From NCBI RefSeq assembly GCF_014641555.1, contig NZ_BMHY01000001.1, positions 310,001 to 374,000 of the forward strand: a stretch of 64,000 nucleotides of DNA, read 5' to 3'. This stretch comes from Paenibacillus radicis (ex Gao et al. 2016) (GTDB lineage: Bacteria; Bacillota; Bacilli; Paenibacillales; Paenibacillaceae). Shown here piece after piece: positions 7,594 to 17,702 of this stretch. A program made the position numbers and the translations under genes. The notes below the pieces were generated by a model. The model searched no databases and was not told where the DNA came from. It saw nothing but the letters and a program-made list of their open reading frames with translations. The stretch's first letter is position 1. Each line of letters begins with the position of its first letter.

Positions 7594-10254
7594 ATGTGGT
7601 TGAATAGACAAAAGTGGACACGATTCATCGCTGCTCTTATTGTCGTCATCGGCATTTCATTCGTTATGTATCGGATAGCTGCCCCTGGGCAAACGAAAGA
7701 AGAAATCCCGGTTTCTCAGAATGAGAGCGCAGAGGAGGAGAGTTCACCCATGCCGGAAATTGCTGAAGTTGTCTATACTTACGAGGCGCATGACCCTGGC
7801 AATACGTTGAAAGGTCCTCATACGAACATAGCCGACTGTGCCCCTTGCTCGGGAGGGAAGCAGGTCGGCGGCCTGTTCGAGGGCGGGTCAGTGCAATTCA
7901 ATGCGGTTGAGGTTCCCGAAGCGGGAGACTATGTCGTCACCATCCATTATATTTCCGGTGACCCGCGCTCCTTTTATGTAGGCGTAAACGGCGGCGAGTC
8001 GGAGAAATATGATTTGCCGGCTGTCGCCAAGGACGATTGGGAATCGGTAGGAACGTATGATGTAGCCGTAAAGCTGAATGCAGGCAGCAACGTTCTTCTA
8101 TTCTCGGATGGAGACTGGTATTCGCCCAATTTGGACCGGATTGTCATTAAGAAGGCGCCTAGCGTCACGGAAGGACAGAATCCGAGGACAGCCTGGGGCG
8201 ACTCGGGTAATATCGGCGAACAGGTTTCTTCATCGGAGTATGGGTCCATTCAGGTAGCGCAGCACACGAACGGTCTAACGATCGATAACGGCGTCTATCA
8301 AATTCTGTATAATACTTCAACGGGTCTGGCCTCTTATTCATGGAATGGCCGGATCATTGCCAAAGGGGTTCATAGCAGCTTTAAGCAGGATGACAAGAAG
8401 CTGAACAGCTATGAGTACACCTCGCATGAGTTGTTGCTAGACGGGATCATCCCTGTAGAGGATGGTCACGGCAAAGGGATCAAGCTTTCGATCCGCAATG
8501 AAAAGGAAGGTCTGCCGTCCTTCGATCAGCATTATTACATCTATGAAAAACTCGATTATTTTGTAACCGAGGAAGAAGTCAGCAGCAGCGGCAATGATCC
8601 GCTCAGCAGCAACTATATGGCGCCTGTCGTACTGGATACGGAGGGCGGAATCGACATTGGGCAATACGAGGATAACCGGGTGCTTATCGTTCCGTTCGAT
8701 AATGATGCGTTTGCCCGTTTTGCCTCCAAAACGATCAATACAAGCTTGAATACGGAACGTAATATTAGCTCGGAAGTGACGGCTGTTTTTGATAATGCAA
8801 GCCGAAACGGACTTATTATGGGCTCGGTCTCTCATGATACCTGGAAGACGGGCATTCACTGGAGCGGTTCAAATGACCGGTTGAATCAAGTGCAAGTATA
8901 CGGGGGCTTCACCTCCGAAAGCGTCACCTATGACAAGCTGGAGCATGGCAAAATTACGGGAACGAAGCTGCGGTCTCCGCAAGTATTCGTTGGATTTTAC
9001 AGCGATTATCGGGATGGGCTTGAAGCATATGGCCAGGCCAATGCGGCAGTCAGCCCTCCGCTTAGCTTTGGGTCAAACATTCCGAAGGGCGTTCCGGTAG
9101 GCTGGAATAGCTGGGGAGCTTATGCGGAGCATCTGTCGTATGACAAAATGATCGATGTATCGAATTTCTTCCATAAGCATATTCAAAATTCTTCATTTAA
9201 CAATGAAGGAAATATTTACATTAACATGGATTCTTTCTGGGATAACCTTACGCATGAGCAGATTAAGGACGTTGTCTCGACGATTCATAAGAACGGTCAG
9301 AAGGCAGGCTCTTATCATACTCCGTTCGTCTATTGGGGCAAAAACTTCCTGCAAGAGGTAGAAGGAACGAATGGCAAATATACGTATGGCGATATTGCCC
9401 TCAAGGACAGCGAAGGCAAGATCGTTCCTTATCAAATGGGGATTGCTCTTGATCCGACGCATCCAGGAACGAAGATGAAGATCGATCATGATATTGCAAA
9501 GTTCAAGGCGGACGGCTTTGAATTCCTCAAGCTGGATTTCTTGACGCATGCGACACTGGAAGGCGAGCACTATAACAAAAATGCGCAAACGGGAATACAG
9601 GCTTACAACGAGGGTATGGCGTACCTGCTGGAGCAGTTGGACGGCACGATGTTTATCAGTGCTTCGATTGCTCCGATATTCCCTAGCCAATACGCGCACA
9701 GCCGGCGTATATCCTGCGATATCGACGGCTCGATCGGGACGACGGAGTATCAGTTGAACAGCTTAACCTATGGCTGGTGGCAGAATGGCACAATTTATCC
9801 GTATACCGATCCTGATTATATGACGCTGGAAAAGGGCGAGACGTTCGAAGGCTCGCAGACGCGGGTTAATGCTGCAGCCATATCCGGCACTGTATACTTT
9901 AGCTCCGATGACGTGAATAAACCGGAATCCCAGAAGCTGATGAAGCAGCTGTTGACGAATCCGCGGGTTAATGAGCTCGCCGTGAAAGGAAAAGCTTTCC
10001 GGACGGTAGAGGGCAACACGGGAGCAGCGGCATCGGATACGTATGTGCTGGAGGATGACGGTACGTTCTATCTGGCCGTATTCAACTTCAGCAAGGACGG
10101 GGCGGAGAAGACGGTAGACCTTGCCCGCGCAGGAATTAGCGGAAACTACAAGATTTCCGATATGTGGACCGATAAAGCGGTTCAGGATGATTCGGGCAAG
10201 CTGAAGCTGTCGCTGGCCGGCAGGGAATCGAAGCTGTACCGGATCACATTTTAA
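7594..10254 (+). CDS. Membrane-anchored CBM35-like / clan-D alpha-galactosidase-like glycoside hydrolase
   Basis: An 886-residue protein. ATG 7594 is preferred over GTG 7591 because GGAAGGG lies 7 bp upstream of it. A single N-terminal hydrophobic helix (about 9-29) anchors or exports it. A carbohydrate-binding module of CBM6/CBM35 type (about 60-190, YTYEAHDPGN...LDRIVIKK) precedes a beta-sandwich region and a catalytic TIM barrel (about 495-790, starting VPVGWNSWGAY). In the GH27/GH36 clan the nucleophile follows a K-x-D motif and the acid/base sits in RIS-x-D. Here these read KLDF (D648) and RISCD (D709), so both are present. A C-terminal beta-sandwich follows. It probably hydrolyses alpha-galactosyl or related linkages outside the cell. 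It closes module A before a terminator. Confidence 0.82.
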   Translation: MWLNRQKWTRFIAALIVVIGISFVMYRIAAPGQTKEEIPVSQNESAEEESSPMPEIAEVVYTYEAHDPGNTLKGPHTNIADCAPCSGGKQVGGLFEGGSVQFNAVEVPEAGDYVVTIHYISGDPRSFYVGVNGGESEKYDLPAVAKDDWESVGTYDVAVKLNAGSNVLLFSDGDWYSPNLDRIVIKKAPSVTEGQNPRTAWGDSGNIGEQVSSSEYGSIQVAQHTNGLTIDNGVYQILYNTSTGLASYSWNGRIIAKGVHSSFKQDDKKLNSYEYTSHELLLDGIIPVEDGHGKGIKLSIRNEKEGLPSFDQHYYIYEKLDYFVTEEEVSSSGNDPLSSNYMAPVVLDTEGGIDIGQYEDNRVLIVPFDNDAFARFASKTINTSLNTERNISSEVTAVFDNASRNGLIMGSVSHDTWKTGIHWSGSNDRLNQVQVYGGFTSESVTYDKLEHGKITGTKLRSPQVFVGFYSDYRDGLEAYGQANAAVSPPLSFGSNIPKGVPVGWNSWGAYAEHLSYDKMIDVSNFFHKHIQNSSFNNEGNIYINMDSFWDNLTHEQIKDVVSTIHKNGQKAGSYHTPFVYWGKNFLQEVEGTNGKYTYGDIALKDSEGKIVPYQMGIALDPTHPGTKMKIDHDIAKFKADGFEFLKLDFLTHATLEGEHYNKNAQTGIQAYNEGMAYLLEQLDGTMFISASIAPIFPSQYAHSRRISCDIDGSIGTTEYQLNSLTYGWWQNGTIYPYTDPDYMTLEKGETFEGSQTRVNAAAISGTVYFSSDDVNKPESQKLMKQLLTNPRVNELAVKGKAFRTVEGNTGAAASDTYVLEDDGTFYLAVFNFSKDGAEKTVDLARAGISGNYKISDMWTDKAVQDDSGKLKLSLAGRESKLYRITF

Positions 10255-10302
10255 CCTTAGCTGATGAAGATTTCTGGTGCTCTGCACCTTGAGTGAAAAT
10301 CG

Positions 10303-10343
10303 AGAGCTCTGATGGCATGAATCGCCCTCAGAGCTCTTTTTTC
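10303..10343 (+). terminator. Rho-independent terminator of module A
   Basis: A perfect 10-bp stem (10303-10312 with 10328-10337, AGAGCTCTGA) is followed by a run of T residues. It lies 48 bp past the glycosidase stop. Confidence 0.85.
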
Positions 10344-10390
10344 TTTGCCCGTCAGGCGGCTGCGAATAATAGAGTAACACAATAAGCCGT

Positions 10391-10419
10391 TTGACTTAAT
10401 GAATAAGGGCTGATATTTT
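10391..10419 (+). promoter_or_regulatory. Probable sigma-A promoter of the yesN/yesM-like pair
   Basis: TTGACT (10391-10396), a 17-bp spacer and TATTTT (10414-10419) lie 38 bp upstream of the response-regulator start. The element follows the terminator of module A, so module B starts its own transcript here. Confidence 0.55.
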
Positions 10420-10456
10420 AATCATCATAGCAATAGACGAGTGAGCAGCGAGAGAG

Positions 10457-12109
10457 GTGAACGATCTGGGAAAAGTGCTTATCGTGGAGGATGAGAAGGA
10501 AATCCGCAAAGGATTGTGCAGTCATCCGATGTGGCGTGAACTAAATATAGGTCCTCTTTATGAGGCCGATGACGGACATACGGCTCTGGAGATCGTGAGA
10601 CAATGGCCTGGCATCCGGCTCGTCATAACAGATATTCGGATGAAGCATATGTCGGGTCTGGAATTGATTCAGAAGCTGTACGAGGAGCTGGCTTTTGACG
10701 GGAAAGTCATTATTATTAGCGGCTACGACGATTTTCAATATGCGCGCAAGGCGATGAGCTATGGGGTTGTCGATTTTCTGCTAAAGCCGGTTAACATGGC
10801 GGAGTTAGGCCAGGTGGTTATGAAAGCGCTATTTCTGCTGGAGAAGGAGGAAAAGCAGCAAAACAGTCTGAGCATCATGGAGGATGCGATGCCTAAGCTG
10901 CGGGAAAGCATGCTGCAGGAGATGGTTGAGCAAGCAGGACGGGGCAGCGCCGCACCGTCCATTCATCATTTGCTGGATCAATATGACATCAGCTGGGTAG
11001 GCTCCGATAAGCTAATGCTGATGCTCCTTGAGGCGGATAATTTAAAATCATACGTTCATCAGGGCTACTCATCGACGGAGCAGAACCGGATTATGTTTGC
11101 GGTGGGCAATGTGCTGGAGCATTCGCTGCTGGAACAAGCGGAGCAGGCCGGTCGTTATGTACGTTTTCGTACGATGTCCGAAGACAAATGGGTCGTTTTG
11201 TTTAGCGTTCCTCAAGGCTCATCGGCGGCATTTGCCAACTGGATTCATACCTTCAAATCGATGATTGCTTCCCGAATAAAGAAGTATGTGAAAGTAACGG
11301 CAACGATCGTTATGACGCCAGAGGGAACTATGGAAATGCTCCCGGATTTATATAAAGACGCGCTGGACCGGTTGACCCAGACCAAAATATACGGGGATGC
11401 AGAGGCGGCTAATGAGCTTGAACTGGAAGCGTTGAATGCTTTCCGGGACGTCGATCTGCTGATGGAGACGAAGGCGCTGGCAGATTTGTTGAAGCATGGG
11501 GAGGAGCATGATGTCCGGGAGGCAATGTCGCTGTTTCCCGTCATGGTTCGAGAGCGGGGTGTCAGTCTGCTGCGGGACGTGCATCATCTCGTATTCGAAT
11601 GGCTGCTTGAAGTGTTTGATGATGCCAGAAGACTAGGGTGGAAAAATGAGGAATGGCGAAAAAAGCCTCTTCTGGTCTGGGAGAAGATCGAATCCTTCGA
11701 TACGGTAGAAGCACTCCATCTGCTGGTGCTCGACTACTTGCTGAAAGTGAATGCCGAGCTGCAGGGGAGTCCGCGCAACCAAATATTGCAAAAGGCTGAG
11801 CAATATATACAGGAGCACTTTTCGGAGCCGATTACAGTCCAGATGGTTGCTGATTATGTCTATTTATCGCCCGAATGGCTAAGCACATTGTTCAAAAAGA
11901 ACGTCGGCATGACATTTCTCGATTACGTGACCCATCTGCGGATGGAGAAGGCCAAAGAGCTGCTTCAGGATGTTTCTCTGAAAATCTACCAGATCAGCAG
12001 CGACGTAGGCTATCGGGATACCGTGTACTTTTCCAAGCTGTTCAAAAAGAAGTTCGGCTATACCCCCAATGAATATCGCAACTTAAAGGGGATCGACGGG
12101 AATGATTAA
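10457..12109 (+). CDS. YesN-type response regulator with AraC DNA-binding domain
   Basis: A 550-residue cytoplasmic transcription factor starting at GTG 10457. The receiver domain (about 5-125) has the acidic pocket (VEDE), phospho-acceptor D59 (ITDIRM) and K110 (DFLLKP). A long middle region follows. The C-terminal AraC/XylS double helix-turn-helix is at about 440-545 (KAEQYIQEHFSEPITVQMVA...FKKKFGYTPNEYRN). Its gene overlaps the histidine kinase gene by 8 bp. By analogy with YesMN/LytTR-like systems in Bacilli, it likely activates the permease and binding-protein genes directly downstream in response to an extracellular sugar. Confidence 0.93.
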   Translation: MNDLGKVLIVEDEKEIRKGLCSHPMWRELNIGPLYEADDGHTALEIVRQWPGIRLVITDIRMKHMSGLELIQKLYEELAFDGKVIIISGYDDFQYARKAMSYGVVDFLLKPVNMAELGQVVMKALFLLEKEEKQQNSLSIMEDAMPKLRESMLQEMVEQAGRGSAAPSIHHLLDQYDISWVGSDKLMLMLLEADNLKSYVHQGYSSTEQNRIMFAVGNVLEHSLLEQAEQAGRYVRFRTMSEDKWVVLFSVPQGSSAAFANWIHTFKSMIASRIKKYVKVTATIVMTPEGTMEMLPDLYKDALDRLTQTKIYGDAEAANELELEALNAFRDVDLLMETKALADLLKHGEEHDVREAMSLFPVMVRERGVSLLRDVHHLVFEWLLEVFDDARRLGWKNEEWRKKPLLVWEKIESFDTVEALHLLVLDYLLKVNAELQGSPRNQILQKAEQYIQEHFSEPITVQMVADYVYLSPEWLSTLFKKNVGMTFLDYVTHLRMEKAKELLQDVSLKIYQISSDVGYRDTVYFSKLFKKKFGYTPNEYRNLKGIDGND

Positions 12110-13883
12110 ACGCTGGCTCCGTTATCCGATGTCGATGCGATACCGGTTTATGTTCGTGTTTTTTATTCTGATCGCCGTTCCCTTTGCGCTGGTCGGTTAT
12201 ATTGCGTTGTCCAAGTCCGAGAAGACGATTCATAACAGCAATCTGGATTCGGTCGTGCAAACCGGCAAAAACCTGGACAACTTCTTTTATTACGTGAGGA
12301 ATGAGCAGGATAAAATTATGGCGTCGGATGAACTGCAGACGTTATTCAATGATGAGCTGAACGATGGGATCGACGAAATCGATTATGCGAATAAGCTGAT
12401 TTCGTATACCGACACGTTGAATTATGCCAATAAGCTGTTTAAAATCCGTTTGTTCCCGCTCAATCCGGCCGAGCATCCGGTCTACATGAAGTCGGCCTAT
12501 GACGTCGTTGATATGAATCAGGTGCCTTGGTTCGAAGAAATCGTGGCTAACGGCCGGTCTTTCTGGAACGTATTCGGGGCGGAGGAGCATTCCAGCCTGT
12601 TCGTTCAATCGACGTTAGGCAGCGTAAAACGGCTTCACAGCTTAAAAACCTTCCAGCCGCTAGGCATCGTCGTGATGGAAATCCGGCCTTCTATTCTTGC
12701 GGAATTCATCTACCCCGTCAAGCAATTGGACAATCAGAAGCTGATGCTGGTGAACAAAAACAATGAGATCATCTACAGTACAGACGACAAGTATGGGGAA
12801 ATCGAGGACAGCTTGAAGCCTGAACTGCTTGCTTCACAGGTGTCGAAGACGATGAACTATGAGGGCAAAAGCTCACTTATTAGCGCATCCGCTGTAATGG
12901 GTGGCGAGCTTAGGCTGGTCAGCATCGTGCCGCTTAAGGATTTGAACAATCCCGTTGCGGTCTTGAATAAATTGACGCTAGCGTTCTTGGTTTTTTACTT
13001 CCTGCTGTCTATTTTTCTTGCCGGGTATCTGACAGTGAAATATACAAGTCCAATCTCATCACTGGTCCGGCAGATGAAGGTGCTGGCGCGCAACAACTTT
13101 AAAGAAGACAGCTTGTCCCGTACAAATCTGGTGGAGAGAAGCGATGAGGTCGGCTGGCTGTATCGCGGCATGCACAATATGATCGGTGAAATCAACAAGC
13201 TGCTTAAAGAGACGAAAGAGTCGGAGAAAAGAAAGAAACAGCTGGAGTTCCAAGTGCTAGCCTATCAGATTAATCCTCATTTTCTGTATAACACGCTGGA
13301 TACGATCCGTTGGAAAGCCGAAGCACATCATATCGATGAGATTAGCGAGATTGTCAGTTCGCTCGGCTCCTTATTCCGTCTCAGCTTGAACGGGGGCAAG
13401 GAAATTACGAATGTGCGCAAAGAGCTGGAACTGTTGAAAGCTTATGTAAATATCGAGAAGGTGAGGCAGTCGAGTCTGGTTCGGATCACCTATAGGATTG
13501 AAGAGGAGATTTTGCAGCTGCCGTTCATGCGTCTGGTGCTTCAACCGCTAGTGGAAAATGCGATCCGGCATGGCATTGCGGACAAAGGCGATGCCGGCAT
13601 GATCTTAATTCAAGGAGGGCTGGAGGAGAACGGCATTTGCTTTCGGATTACCGACAACGGACCGGGCATTCCGGAGGAGATGAGACAAACGCTGCTTGAT
13701 CCTGCTGCAGCAACGAAGAATGACCGTGAAGGCGGGCTTGGTCTGATCAATGTACATGAACGATTAAGGCATTACTTCGGAGAGGCTTATGGCTTGGAAA
13801 TTGAAAGCGAGTTGAACAAGGGCACGACAATCGTGTTGTGGCACCCTATATTGCCAGAAGATACAACGGAGCTTGATGGCTGA
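12102..13883 (+). CDS. YesM-type sensor histidine kinase
   Basis: A 593-residue membrane kinase. It has a transmembrane helix (about 13-33), an extracellular sensor region (about 34-290), a second helix (about 293-314) and a HAMP domain (about 315-370). The His_kinase domain contains INPHFLYNT with the phospho-acceptor H393. The HATPase region shows the N-box (NAIRHG), DNGPGIP and a GGLGLINVHERL G2 box. It overlaps the response-regulator gene by 8 bp, so the two are made together. It should sense a ligand, or a ligand-loaded binding protein, of the adjacent transporter. Confidence 0.93.
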   Translation: MIKRWLRYPMSMRYRFMFVFFILIAVPFALVGYIALSKSEKTIHNSNLDSVVQTGKNLDNFFYYVRNEQDKIMASDELQTLFNDELNDGIDEIDYANKLISYTDTLNYANKLFKIRLFPLNPAEHPVYMKSAYDVVDMNQVPWFEEIVANGRSFWNVFGAEEHSSLFVQSTLGSVKRLHSLKTFQPLGIVVMEIRPSILAEFIYPVKQLDNQKLMLVNKNNEIIYSTDDKYGEIEDSLKPELLASQVSKTMNYEGKSSLISASAVMGGELRLVSIVPLKDLNNPVAVLNKLTLAFLVFYFLLSIFLAGYLTVKYTSPISSLVRQMKVLARNNFKEDSLSRTNLVERSDEVGWLYRGMHNMIGEINKLLKETKESEKRKKQLEFQVLAYQINPHFLYNTLDTIRWKAEAHHIDEISEIVSSLGSLFRLSLNGGKEITNVRKELELLKAYVNIEKVRQSSLVRITYRIEEEILQLPFMRLVLQPLVENAIRHGIADKGDAGMILIQGGLEENGICFRITDNGPGIPEEMRQTLLDPAAATKNDREGGLGLINVHERLRHYFGEAYGLEIESELNKGTTIVLWHPILPEDTTELDG

Positions 13884-13958
13884 CCGGCGGACCGTATAAG
13901 CCTGAACAGAATAAGAGGAGTGTCTGACTTGGCGGCAGGCATTCCGAATTTGCAGGAG

Positions 13959-13991
13959 AGACCCATGCTGGATGCAGGGGTCTTTTCGTTT
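13959..13991 (+). terminator. Probable terminator after the two-component genes
   Basis: A short stem (AGACCC 13959-13964 with GGGTCT 13978-13983) runs into TTTTCGTTTT. It sits in the 226-bp gap before the permease genes, so it may end or attenuate the regulator transcript. No other clear element was seen in the gap. Confidence 0.5.
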
Positions 13992-14109
13992 TATAGGAGA
14001 TTTATTAGGAGGCAGACTGATCCCTTAGATTTATAACAGTAAAGCTTAGAGTTGTCTCATAGGCAGCCATTCTCCCCGCTGGTATCCTTGTTTACAGGAG
14101 GGGAACGCC

Positions 14110-15051
14110 ATGAAGCAACTGGATGCATCATTGAAACCTAAGAGCAATCGAACCTGGAAAATATTCAAATCACAACTAACGTTGCAAATGATGATTTTGC
14201 CCTGCATGCTTTTTTTGCTCATATTCGCCTATATTCCGCTGGCGGGCAACATTATCGCTTTTCAGGATTTTAAGATCATTTCCGGATTTACGGGGAGCGA
14301 GTTTGTCGGGCTGAGCAATTTTCAAGAGATGTTCTCGGACCCGACTTTCTATATGGCGATGAAAAATACGGTCATTCTAAGCTTGTTTTATTTGCTGGTC
14401 GTATTCCCTGCGCCTTTGCTGTTCGCACTGCTGATCAATGAAATTCCCTTTGTACGATTTAGAAAAATACTGCAAACGACGAGCTATTTGCCGCATTTTA
14501 TTTCCTTTGCGATGGTCGCTTCCATGTGGATTATTTTACTCGATTCCCAGGGAGTAGTGAATCAATCGCTGCTGACGCTGCAATTGATTCAGCATCCGAT
14601 CGAGTTTTGGACCGACCCGGATCTGTTCCGGCCGTTATCCTTGCTTGTGAGCATATGGAAGGAGACGGGATGGGGAGCGATCATCTTCCTGGCTGCCGTA
14701 GCCGGCATCAACCCAGACCTTTATGAGGCTGCGATGATGGACGGGGCTGGACGAATCAAACGGATCATTCACATTACGCTGCCGAATCTGATTCCTTTGT
14801 TCGCGATATTGTTCATTTTGAAAATCGGCACCTTGTTCACCGGCAACCTGGATCATTCCATACTGCTCGGCAATTCATTTAACAAAGAATCGTCCTACGT
14901 CATTGAGTATTATTCCTTGCAAATGGGACTGGAGCTTACCCGCTATTCCTATGCAACCGCAGTCAGCTTATTCCAAGCTGTGATGTCGCTGCTGCTCGTA
15001 TTGTTCGCGAACTGGTTCTCTGGCAAAGTATCCGGCAATCGCTTGTTTTAA
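14110..15051 (+). CDS. LplB-type sugar ABC transporter permease
   Basis: A 313-residue permease preceded by AGGAGGGG. The N-terminus contains the LplB-like signature MMILPCMLFLLIFAYIPLAG and the phrase IIAFQDFKI. About six transmembrane helices are present, and the EAA loop (LYEAAMMDGAGRIKRIIHITLP) lies near residues 205-226. It pairs with the gene that follows. LplB/LplC systems import complex oligosaccharides in Bacilli and rely on a shared ATPase. No ATPase gene is present here. Confidence 0.9.
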   Translation: MKQLDASLKPKSNRTWKIFKSQLTLQMMILPCMLFLLIFAYIPLAGNIIAFQDFKIISGFTGSEFVGLSNFQEMFSDPTFYMAMKNTVILSLFYLLVVFPAPLLFALLINEIPFVRFRKILQTTSYLPHFISFAMVASMWIILLDSQGVVNQSLLTLQLIQHPIEFWTDPDLFRPLSLLVSIWKETGWGAIIFLAAVAGINPDLYEAAMMDGAGRIKRIIHITLPNLIPLFAILFILKIGTLFTGNLDHSILLGNSFNKESSYVIEYYSLQMGLELTRYSYATAVSLFQAVMSLLLVLFANWFSGKVSGNRLF

Positions 15052-15074
15052 TTTTACTGATGGGAGTGTCTGCG

Positions 15075-15968
15075 ATGCGTTCACCTATTAAATTGACGCG
15101 AGAAGACAAGATCGTGAACGTTACCGTAATAATCGTTGGTTTCATCGCTTTCGTGGCGACTTTTTACCCGCTTTATTATTTGCTGATCTACTCATTGAAT
15201 GATCCGGTGGACGCGGCGAGCGGCCAGCTCTATTTGTTCCCGAGGCAGTTCACCTTGTCCAACTACAGTGTTATTTTTCTAGACGATCAGCTGTTGAATT
15301 CCTTTCTTGTAACGGTCGCTCGTACTTTTCTTGGTACGGTCACGGGCGTATTGTTCACAGCAATCGGGGCTTATGCGCTGTCTAAGGAGCGTTTGCTGTT
15401 CAGAAAGGTGTACTCCTTGGTCGGGCTGGTTACGATGTACGTGAGCGGCGGTTTGATTCCGACTTATTTGCTGCTGCAAAAGGTGCATCTGCTCAATTCC
15501 TTCTGGGTGTATATCATTCCGTCTTTGTTTAATATTTTCAACGCTTTGTTGTTCATGGCCTTTTTCCGGCAAATGCCGAAAGAGCTGGAGGAGTCGGCGA
15601 AAGTAGACGGCGCTGGTGATTTTTATACTTTTATGCGAATCATATTGCCGTTGTCGAAACCGGTTCTTGCTACCGTTGCTTTGTTTGTCGCAGTCAATCA
15701 TTGGAATGACTGGTTCAGCTCCGCCTACTTTGTATCCAACCAGCAGCTATGGACGCTGCCGACGATTATCGTTCGGATGTTATCCGACACGGCTATCATC
15801 GAGAACATGCAGAACCTGCCGCCTAATATGCGGACCGATCCGTTGTCGACTTTGCTAGCTATTAAGTACGCGACGCTAATCGTCACCGTATTGCCGATTA
15901 CGATCGTGTACCCTTTCATTCAAAAGTACTTCGTTCAGGGCATGATGGTAGGGGCTATCAAAGCTTAA
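15075..15968 (+). CDS. LplC-type carbohydrate ABC transporter permease
   Basis: A 297-residue permease. ATG 15075 is chosen because GGGAG (15062-15066) lies 8 bp upstream; an in-frame ATG at 15060 has no SD. Six membrane segments are visible. The text DAASGQLYLFPRQFTLSNY and the EAA loop LEESAKVDGAGDFYTFMRIILP are typical of the LplC family. The C-terminus ends YFVQGMMVGAIKA, a common family ending. It is the partner of the upstream LplB-like gene. Confidence 0.9.
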   Translation: MRSPIKLTREDKIVNVTVIIVGFIAFVATFYPLYYLLIYSLNDPVDAASGQLYLFPRQFTLSNYSVIFLDDQLLNSFLVTVARTFLGTVTGVLFTAIGAYALSKERLLFRKVYSLVGLVTMYVSGGLIPTYLLLQKVHLLNSFWVYIIPSLFNIFNALLFMAFFRQMPKELEESAKVDGAGDFYTFMRIILPLSKPVLATVALFVAVNHWNDWFSSAYFVSNQQLWTLPTIIVRMLSDTAIIENMQNLPPNMRTDPLSTLLAIKYATLIVTVLPITIVYPFIQKYFVQGMMVGAIKA

Positions 15969-15980
15969 TTAGGGTATCAT

Positions 15981-16003
15981 AAGGTCTATCGTTTACAGAC
16001 CTT
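15981..16003 (+). promoter_or_regulatory. Intergenic hairpin between permease and binding-protein genes
   Basis: AAGGTCT (15981-15987) pairs with AGACCTT (15997-16003), followed by TTGG rather than a full T-run. It is probably an attenuator or mRNA-stability hairpin adjusting binding-protein levels relative to the permeases. Confidence 0.4.
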
Positions 16004-16037
16004 TTGGATATAAAAACATAGGGGAGGTAGTTTTACT

Positions 16038-17693
16038 ATGAGAAAATCAATGTCGGCGTTATTAATCGCCAGCCTGCTGGTCGCCATGCTGGCCGGGTGT
16101 GCAAACAAAAATAACGGTAACGCCAATCCAAGTGCATCGCCCGGGACAAATGCAGAAAGCGGCGAAGGCGCGATTACGCTCGATCTTTATTCCGACCGGT
16201 CGTGGTACAGCGATTGGACCGGAGCGGGAGCGAAACGGATTACAACGAAGACTGGAATCAGCTTTAACGTAAAGAAGCCGGTTCAGGATGACGGCGACGG
16301 CAAAGATATTTCATTAATGATCGCCAGCAACAGCCTGCCGGATCTAATGGTGGTTGATAAGGAAAATAAAATGCTGAAGCAATTGATCGACGGCAATTAT
16401 TTATATTCTATGGATGAGTTGATCGACCAATATGCGCCTAACCTTCGTAAAATATTGGACGAGCAATACGGTGAAGAACTGCTCACCAGCTTTAAGGAGA
16501 AAGACGGCAAAACCTATAAACTGATTTCGGGCTATCAGACGAAAAAGTATTTGGAGGAAGCGAAAGCCAACGGCGGTCTGGCGCCGGTATGGCTGCCTCA
16601 ATTCGTAGTCCGGAAGGATTATTACGATGAAATCGGCCGGCCGGATACCTCGACCCCGGATAAATTTCTGGATGCGCTTCAGCAAATGGCTAAAAACCAT
16701 CCTGACAAAATTCCGTATTTGGGTGATAAAGGACAGCATTCGAAAGACTTGGGCTGGTTTTTGCCGCAATTCGGAATTGAGGACTATTATGTAAACGGTG
16801 ACAAAGTTCAGCATAAGCTTCATAACCCGCAGTATAAGGAAATGGTTAAATTCGCGAATGCCATGGCGAGCAAAGGGCTGCTCACGAAGGAGTCGTTCGT
16901 CAACACCGGCGAGGTGACTGCGCAGAAAGTGGCAGCGGGCTCGGTTATCGTATCGGCTCAAAACTCGGCTGCCAAAAACAATACGCCGCCAAAGGATAAT
17001 CCGAACACAAGCTTTGAAATGCTGACGCCATTCTCCACCTATATGTATCCAACGATTCCGAAGGGCTGGATGGCGCTTGTCATTCCGAAGAGCAATAAAA
17101 ATCCGGAGCGTACCATTAAATTGCTGGAATATGCGGCATCCAAAGAAGGCCAGGCCGACTTCTTCTTCGGTGTACAAGGGACCGGCAAGGATGACTTTAA
17201 AAGCCTGGAAAGCGGACCTCATTTCTACTATGACAAATCGGTTCCGAACAACTATTTCCCTGAAGGCAAACCAAGCTTTACAACAGGCTTTAACGATGAA
17301 TTGAGCAAGGATTGGAGCGGGTCTTGGAAGCAGGCGGGATTAGGCGAGCCGATTATGCTGGTAGCAAACTGGGCTGTATCGAACACCGTTTTCTGGAATC
17401 CGCAGGACCCGGACAAATTAGCTTACGATAAGCTGATGTCTCCGAAAATGAAATTTTTCCCTGAATTTAATTTCACGATCGACAGTACAAGTGAACTGGG
17501 CGTTATTGAAGCTAAAATCAACACGCTGCGTGCCGATTATTTGACGAAGCTTGTATTCGCCAAGTCAGAGACGGAGTTCGACTCCATCTATAGCGAAATG
17601 ATGGGCGTTGCCGACAATATCGGCCTTGCGAAGCTGGAGAGCGAATATACGAAACAGTACGCAGACAATAAAGCGAAGCTTGCGAATCAATAG
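16038..17693 (+). CDS. Sugar ABC transporter solute-binding lipoprotein (LipO/LplA type)
   Basis: A 551-residue extracellular solute-binding protein behind GGGGAGG. The lipoprotein signal peptide ends in a lipobox (LLAGC, lipidated Cys about residue 21), followed by an Asn/Ser/Gly-rich linker. The mature part shows features of the large family-1 binding proteins that go with LplB/LplC, including VDKENKMLKQLIDGNYLYSM and PQFVVRKDYYDEIGRPD. It captures an oligosaccharide at the cell surface and hands it to the two permeases upstream. A strong GC-rich hairpin lies directly after the stop. Confidence 0.92.
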   Translation: MRKSMSALLIASLLVAMLAGCANKNNGNANPSASPGTNAESGEGAITLDLYSDRSWYSDWTGAGAKRITTKTGISFNVKKPVQDDGDGKDISLMIASNSLPDLMVVDKENKMLKQLIDGNYLYSMDELIDQYAPNLRKILDEQYGEELLTSFKEKDGKTYKLISGYQTKKYLEEAKANGGLAPVWLPQFVVRKDYYDEIGRPDTSTPDKFLDALQQMAKNHPDKIPYLGDKGQHSKDLGWFLPQFGIEDYYVNGDKVQHKLHNPQYKEMVKFANAMASKGLLTKESFVNTGEVTAQKVAAGSVIVSAQNSAAKNNTPPKDNPNTSFEMLTPFSTYMYPTIPKGWMALVIPKSNKNPERTIKLLEYAASKEGQADFFFGVQGTGKDDFKSLESGPHFYYDKSVPNNYFPEGKPSFTTGFNDELSKDWSGSWKQAGLGEPIMLVANWAVSNTVFWNPQDPDKLAYDKLMSPKMKFFPEFNFTIDSTSELGVIEAKINTLRADYLTKLVFAKSETEFDSIYSEMMGVADNIGLAKLESEYTKQYADNKAKLANQ

Positions 17694-17702
17694 GGAGAAC
17701 AG

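Noticed and set aside
9763-10380. Minus-strand open frame of 205 residues
   Set aside because: It is antisense to the glycosidase C-terminus, crosses its terminator and has no recognisable domain.
15060-15074. Upstream in-frame ATG for the LplC-like permease
   Set aside because: No SD precedes it, while GGGAG is correctly placed for ATG 15075.
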